Origin: an uncultured Selenomonadaceae bacterium | Lineage (GTDB): Bacteria; Bacillota; Negativicutes; Selenomonadales; Selenomonadaceae | NCBI GenBank assembly: GCA_937902665.1 | Contig: CALELM010000015.1 | Span: forward strand, 1 to 7,453 | Length of the DNA stretch: 7,453 nucleotides | Direction: 5' to 3' | Shown here: in pieces, positions 5,360 to 7,453 of the stretch | Numbering within the stretch: the first letter of the stretch is position 1 | How the letters are laid out: each line of letters opens with the position of its first letter | Notes under the pieces: generated by a model | The model's input: the letters and a program-made list of their open reading frames with translations, nothing else | What the model was told of the DNA's origin: nothing | The model's database searches: none | Translations under genes and position numbers: made by a program

Positions 5360-7296
5360 CATCTCACCCCCCAAACAAGGACAGCAATCATTGCCGCCAT
5401 CGTATAGCCAATATAAAGGCGCACACTGCCCTGCTGCACAGCATGAATCATGGAGGCAGCACGAATCATCACCGTTTCCACAGGATGATACAGCTTTTCC
5501 TTGAACCTGTCCGGCAAGTAAAACTGGTAGGCCGCCTGATTGCCGAAATAACGATGTTCCTTCTGAAGGAACGTCCTTTCCTTCCGTGGCTTCAAAAGCA
5601 TGTCAAAGGCTCTGCGCAAGGGCTTCGTGAATCCGATTGCCGAATACTGCTGCCTTCTCGTTGGAATCGTTCCGCAATTCCATGTAATATCCCTTTCCTC
5701 CGTCACCGTCCTGCCGGAAAGAAGCAGCTTCATCAAAAGCCCCAGCACGAGCAGGAGCAAAAAGAGCGGCAGCGGCTGAAACAAATCCACAGCATACAGC
5801 CTTCCTGCCTCGCCCTTCAGCAGTTCCACAACAGGTGCAGGAAAAAGACCAAAAAGCAAAATGCCGACAGCCTCCAACCCCATGCCAGCCTTCATGAAAA
5901 ACGGGGCATCCTTTGCCTTCTGGACAATCTTGGAACGGGCGCGCCCAAGAAAAGCCATGCCGTACATACGGACAAAACAGCCAAGTGCCAAAGCCCCCGT
6001 AAGTCCCAAAAGGACAAATGCCAAAATGACAATCAGCTTCCAGCCCTGCGTCCCTGCCTGCCATGCCAAAGCCATCATGCTCTGGAGTACCATCCACTCA
6101 CCGACCAATCCACTCGTGAACGGCAGCGAGGAAAGAGACATGGCACCCACCAACGTAAAAAGCGCTGTCACAGGCATGTACCTTGCAAGCGCACCAAGCT
6201 GTTCCAGATTCTTGGAGCCTGTCGCATGCATGACTGCCCCTGCACTCATGAAAAGAAGGGACTTCATCATACTATGGCTGAAAGAATGAACCAAGACCGC
6301 TGTAAACGCAAGTGCCGCAAGCTGAGGAGCATCCAGCGACTGCAAAACCATACCGCATCCAATCGCCGCAAAAATAATTCCCATATTTTCTACCGAGGAA
6401 TATGCCAAAGAACGCTTCATATCCTTTTCCATGCAGGCATAGAGAACCCCAAGGAATGCCGAAAGCAAACCGCAAAACATGACCAGAAGCCCCTGCCACA
6501 GATCCACGCTCCCCAAAAAGTCAAAAAGAAAGCGTCCCATGCCATATACTGCCATTTTGAGCATGACACCGCTCATCAGTGCCGAAACATGGCTCGGTGC
6601 CGCAGGATGCGCCACAGGAAGCCATACATGCAGAGGCATCAATCCCGACTTCAACGCAAAGCCCAAAAAAGCGGCAACAAAAACAGCCGTCCTCACCTCA
6701 GCAGACACGGTACTTGCTGAAAGCGAAGCAAACGAAAGGCTGTCCGCCCCGCTTGCCAGCAGGAAAAAGGCAATGAAAATAGCCCCTGTCCCAAGATGGG
6801 TCATGACCATGTACTGATACGCCGCCTTGGCTGTCAGCTTCTTGGCACCCTCATGGTTCACCAGCAGGAAGCTGGCCAATGCCATGATTTCCCAAAACAC
6901 AAGGAACGTCAATGCATCCGCTGCCAAAAGCACCCCTGCCATCGACAAAAGAAACAAATTCCACAATCCGCTCAAAACACAGATTCGCTGTTCCCTGTAT
7001 GCCTTCGCATAATCCATGGCGTAAATGCTCGTCGCAGTGCCTGCCAGTCCCAGCAAGAGCAAAAATGCCACGCTCCAGCTGTCAGCCGCCAAGGAATACT
7101 GCCCCAGCGACCAAAGCTTCACCGTTCCCAACCTTCCATCGAACAAATAAAAAGCCGATGCCCCAGTCAAAAGTGCGCTGCCGGCAGTTGCAAGCAGCAT
7201 ACCTGCATAATGCGCCGTCATCTTCATGCGCCTAGGGCACAGCATCGCCAACATCCCCAAGGCATACAGCCCCAGAGAAGGAAATAATAGATCCAT
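5359..7296 (-). CDS. hyfB: Hydrogenase-4 antiporter-like membrane subunit HyfB/HycC
   Basis: This first gene of the operon encodes a 645-residue NuoL-like subunit with about 14 core membrane segments. Ion-path residues include Glu136 (FWEIMALASF, TM5), Lys216 (ALKSGLMPLHVWLPVAHPAAP, TM7), Lys294 near KRSLAYSSVENMG, the HSFSHSMMKSLLF stretch (337-349) and Glu400 (SGLVGEWMVLQS, TM12). The C-terminal region has the HyfB/HycC features WNCGTIPT (539-546) and YSAIGFTKPLRRAF (551-564), then a long soluble stretch and a final membrane helix (about 625-642), corresponding to the lateral helix end of NuoL-type subunits. E. coli HyfB is about 672 residues. The frame stays open for 50 further residues to 7446, but the ATG at 7296 has GGAGG (7302-7306) 5 bases away, and family similarity begins there. 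Confidence 0.93.
   Translation of the reverse strand: MDLLFPSLGLYALGMLAMLCPRRMKMTAHYAGMLLATAGSALLTGASAFYLFDGRLGTVKLWSLGQYSLAADSWSVAFLLLLGLAGTATSIYAMDYAKAYREQRICVLSGLWNLFLLSMAGVLLAADALTFLVFWEIMALASFLLVNHEGAKKLTAKAAYQYMVMTHLGTGAIFIAFFLLASGADSLSFASLSASTVSAEVRTAVFVAAFLGFALKSGLMPLHVWLPVAHPAAPSHVSALMSGVMLKMAVYGMGRFLFDFLGSVDLWQGLLVMFCGLLSAFLGVLYACMEKDMKRSLAYSSVENMGIIFAAIGCGMVLQSLDAPQLAALAFTAVLVHSFSHSMMKSLLFMSAGAVMHATGSKNLEQLGALARYMPVTALFTLVGAMSLSSLPFTSGLVGEWMVLQSMMALAWQAGTQGWKLIVILAFVLLGLTGALALGCFVRMYGMAFLGRARSKIVQKAKDAPFFMKAGMGLEAVGILLFGLFPAPVVELLKGEAGRLYAVDLFQPLPLFLLLLVLGLLMKLLLSGRTVTEERDITWNCGTIPTRRQQYSAIGFTKPLRRAFDMLLKPRKERTFLQKEHRYFGNQAAYQFYLPDRFKEKLYHPVETVMIRAASMIHAVQQGSVRLYIGYTMAAMIAVLVWGVR
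5367..5371 (-). promoter_or_regulatory. Ribosome binding site of hyfC
   Basis: A run of Gs followed by TGAG on the minus strand matches GGAGGTGA with one G in place of A. It lies within the last codons of hyfB, 7 bases before the ATG at 5359 and 4 bases before the ATG at 5362, which favours 5359. Confidence 0.55.
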
Positions 7297-7301
7297 GCTA
7301 T

Positions 7302-7306
7302 CCTCC
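7302..7306 (-). promoter_or_regulatory. Ribosome binding site of hyfB
   Basis: A consensus GGAGG lies 5 bases upstream of the ATG at 7296 on the minus strand. It identifies that ATG as the hyfB start, rather than the far-upstream in-frame codons or the ATG at 7308, which lies just upstream of the site. Confidence 0.8.
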
Positions 7307-7350
7307 ATTTTCTGCAATTTCTTCCCTAAAAATCTCTGCCTCAAAAGAAA

Positions 7351-7374
7351 ACAGACAAGAAAAATCTTGTCTGT
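7351..7374 (-). terminator. Leader hairpin with a U-rich tail: attenuator or upstream-operon terminator
   Basis: A perfect 10-bp stem (ACAGACAAGA paired with TCTTGTCTGT) has a 4-base loop and, on the minus strand only, is followed by TTTCTTTT, as in a Rho-independent terminator. It lies about 55 bases upstream of the hyfB start and just downstream of the candidate promoter at 7399-7428. Transcripts from that promoter would meet it within some 20 bases. It may be an attenuator or a stabilising 5' hairpin for hyf mRNA, or it may end a transcript entering from beyond the window. No known riboswitch or T-box is recognised, and the leader is too short for most. Confidence 0.55.
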
Positions 7375-7398
7375 CCTAAAAAGGCAAGCGATTTTTTT

Positions 7399-7428
7399 AT
7401 TATAACGCCATTGTTCAAGAAAATGCAA
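7399..7428 (-). promoter_or_regulatory. Candidate promoter of the hyf operon at the inner part of the right inverted repeat
   Basis: On the minus strand, a consensus -10 box TATAAT (7399-7404) is separated by 18 bases from TTGCAT (7423-7428), a partial match to the -35 consensus. Transcription would begin near 7392 and run into hyfB, giving a leader of about 95 bases. All but the last base of the -10 box lies in the inverted repeat; the other copy reads TATAAA and TGGCAT, a weaker version. No better promoter was seen between 7297 and 7398. A different sigma factor or activator site cannot be excluded. Confidence 0.5.
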
Positions 7429-7452
7429 TAAGCATTTTCCCTCCAATTTGCG
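7400..7452 (-). repeat. Right copy of the 53-bp terminal inverted repeat
   Basis: This is the inverted partner of 1-53, matching at 52 of 53 positions. Position 7427 is the mismatch; the copies diverge from 7399 inward, and only one base of the window lies outside it. It contains the same 8-bp-stem palindrome (7419-7426 with 7432-7439). Unlike the left copy it carries a good promoter (TTGCAT and TATAAT) facing the operon. It sits 25 bases beyond the leader hairpin, so both ends of the window have the same order: repeat, hairpin, genes. Confidence 0.9.
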
Positions 7453-7453
7453 T

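Noticed and set aside
4238..5407. Long plus-strand open frame (389 codons) antisense to hyfE/hyfC
   Set aside because: It is rich in Lys, His, Arg and Gln with no recognisable domain, as expected from the opposite strand of membrane-protein genes. The minus-strand genes explain the sequence.
5443..6720. Long plus-strand open frame (425 codons) antisense to hyfB
   Set aside because: It has the same basic, low-complexity shadow composition and no family motif; hyfB on the minus strand is clear.
7297..7446. 50-residue N-terminal extension of hyfB starting at a TTG inside the right repeat
   Set aside because: It reads through the leader hairpin and the repeat, resembles no HyfB N-terminus, and begins upstream of the likely transcription start. 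The ATG at 7296 has a consensus ribosome site.
1..7453. Inverted ends as a fold-back sequencing or assembly chimera
   Set aside because: A fold-back would give identical, continuing sequence. Here the copies differ at one internal base and diverge into unrelated unique sequence at bases 54 and 7399, so a simple chimera is unlikely, though contig breakage at a repeat remains possible.

Overview
The window holds one compact six-gene operon, entirely on the minus strand (7296 down to 117), encoding a membrane-bound group 4 [NiFe] hydrogenase of the Hyf/Hyc (hydrogenase-4 / formate hydrogenlyase) type. In transcription order the genes are hyfB (NuoL-like antiporter subunit), hyfC (NuoH-like anchor), hyfE (NuoK-related), hyfF (NuoN/M-like antiporter subunit), hyfG (fused NuoC plus NuoD/[NiFe] large subunit) and a hyfH-hyfI-like fusion (single-cluster ferredoxin domain plus NuoB-like small subunit). 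Together they would form a complex that takes electrons from a low-potential donor, reduces protons (or oxidises H2) at the Ni-Fe site in HyfG, and couples this to ion movement through HyfB, HyfF and HyfC. No formate dehydrogenase, HyfA/HycB-type ferredoxin, hyfD, hyp maturation gene, maturation protease, regulator or transposase is present, so the electron donor is not identified here.

Layout: 1-53 is one copy of a 53-bp repeat; 60-92 is a strong hairpin, probably the operon terminator; 117-7296 is almost wholly coding, with gene junctions of -1 to 9 bp; 7297-7399 is a leader containing a second terminator-like hairpin (7351-7374); 7400-7452 is the second repeat copy, inverted relative to the first (52 of 53 positions match). 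A good promoter candidate, whose -10 hexamer is TATAAT, lies in and at the inner edge of the right-hand copy and points into hyfB.

The most unusual points are: (i) the operon is bracketed by 53-bp terminal inverted repeats that coincide with the window ends; (ii) HyfG ends exactly at the Arg after the second CxxC motif, where related large subunits are normally cleaved, so it seems to need no maturation protease; (iii) HyfG differs from the usual active-site signatures at two places (His to Asn in L1, DPC to ELC in L2); (iv) the ferredoxin domain fused to HyfI has lost one of its two [4Fe-4S] clusters; (v) all three non-overlapping gene junctions are a lone in-frame TAG in or beside the next ribosome binding site.

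Strong GGAGG-type ribosome binding sites, moderate G+C and the gene content suggest an anaerobic Firmicutes-like bacterium, perhaps a Negativicute. That placement is a weak inference; no taxonomic marker gene is present.
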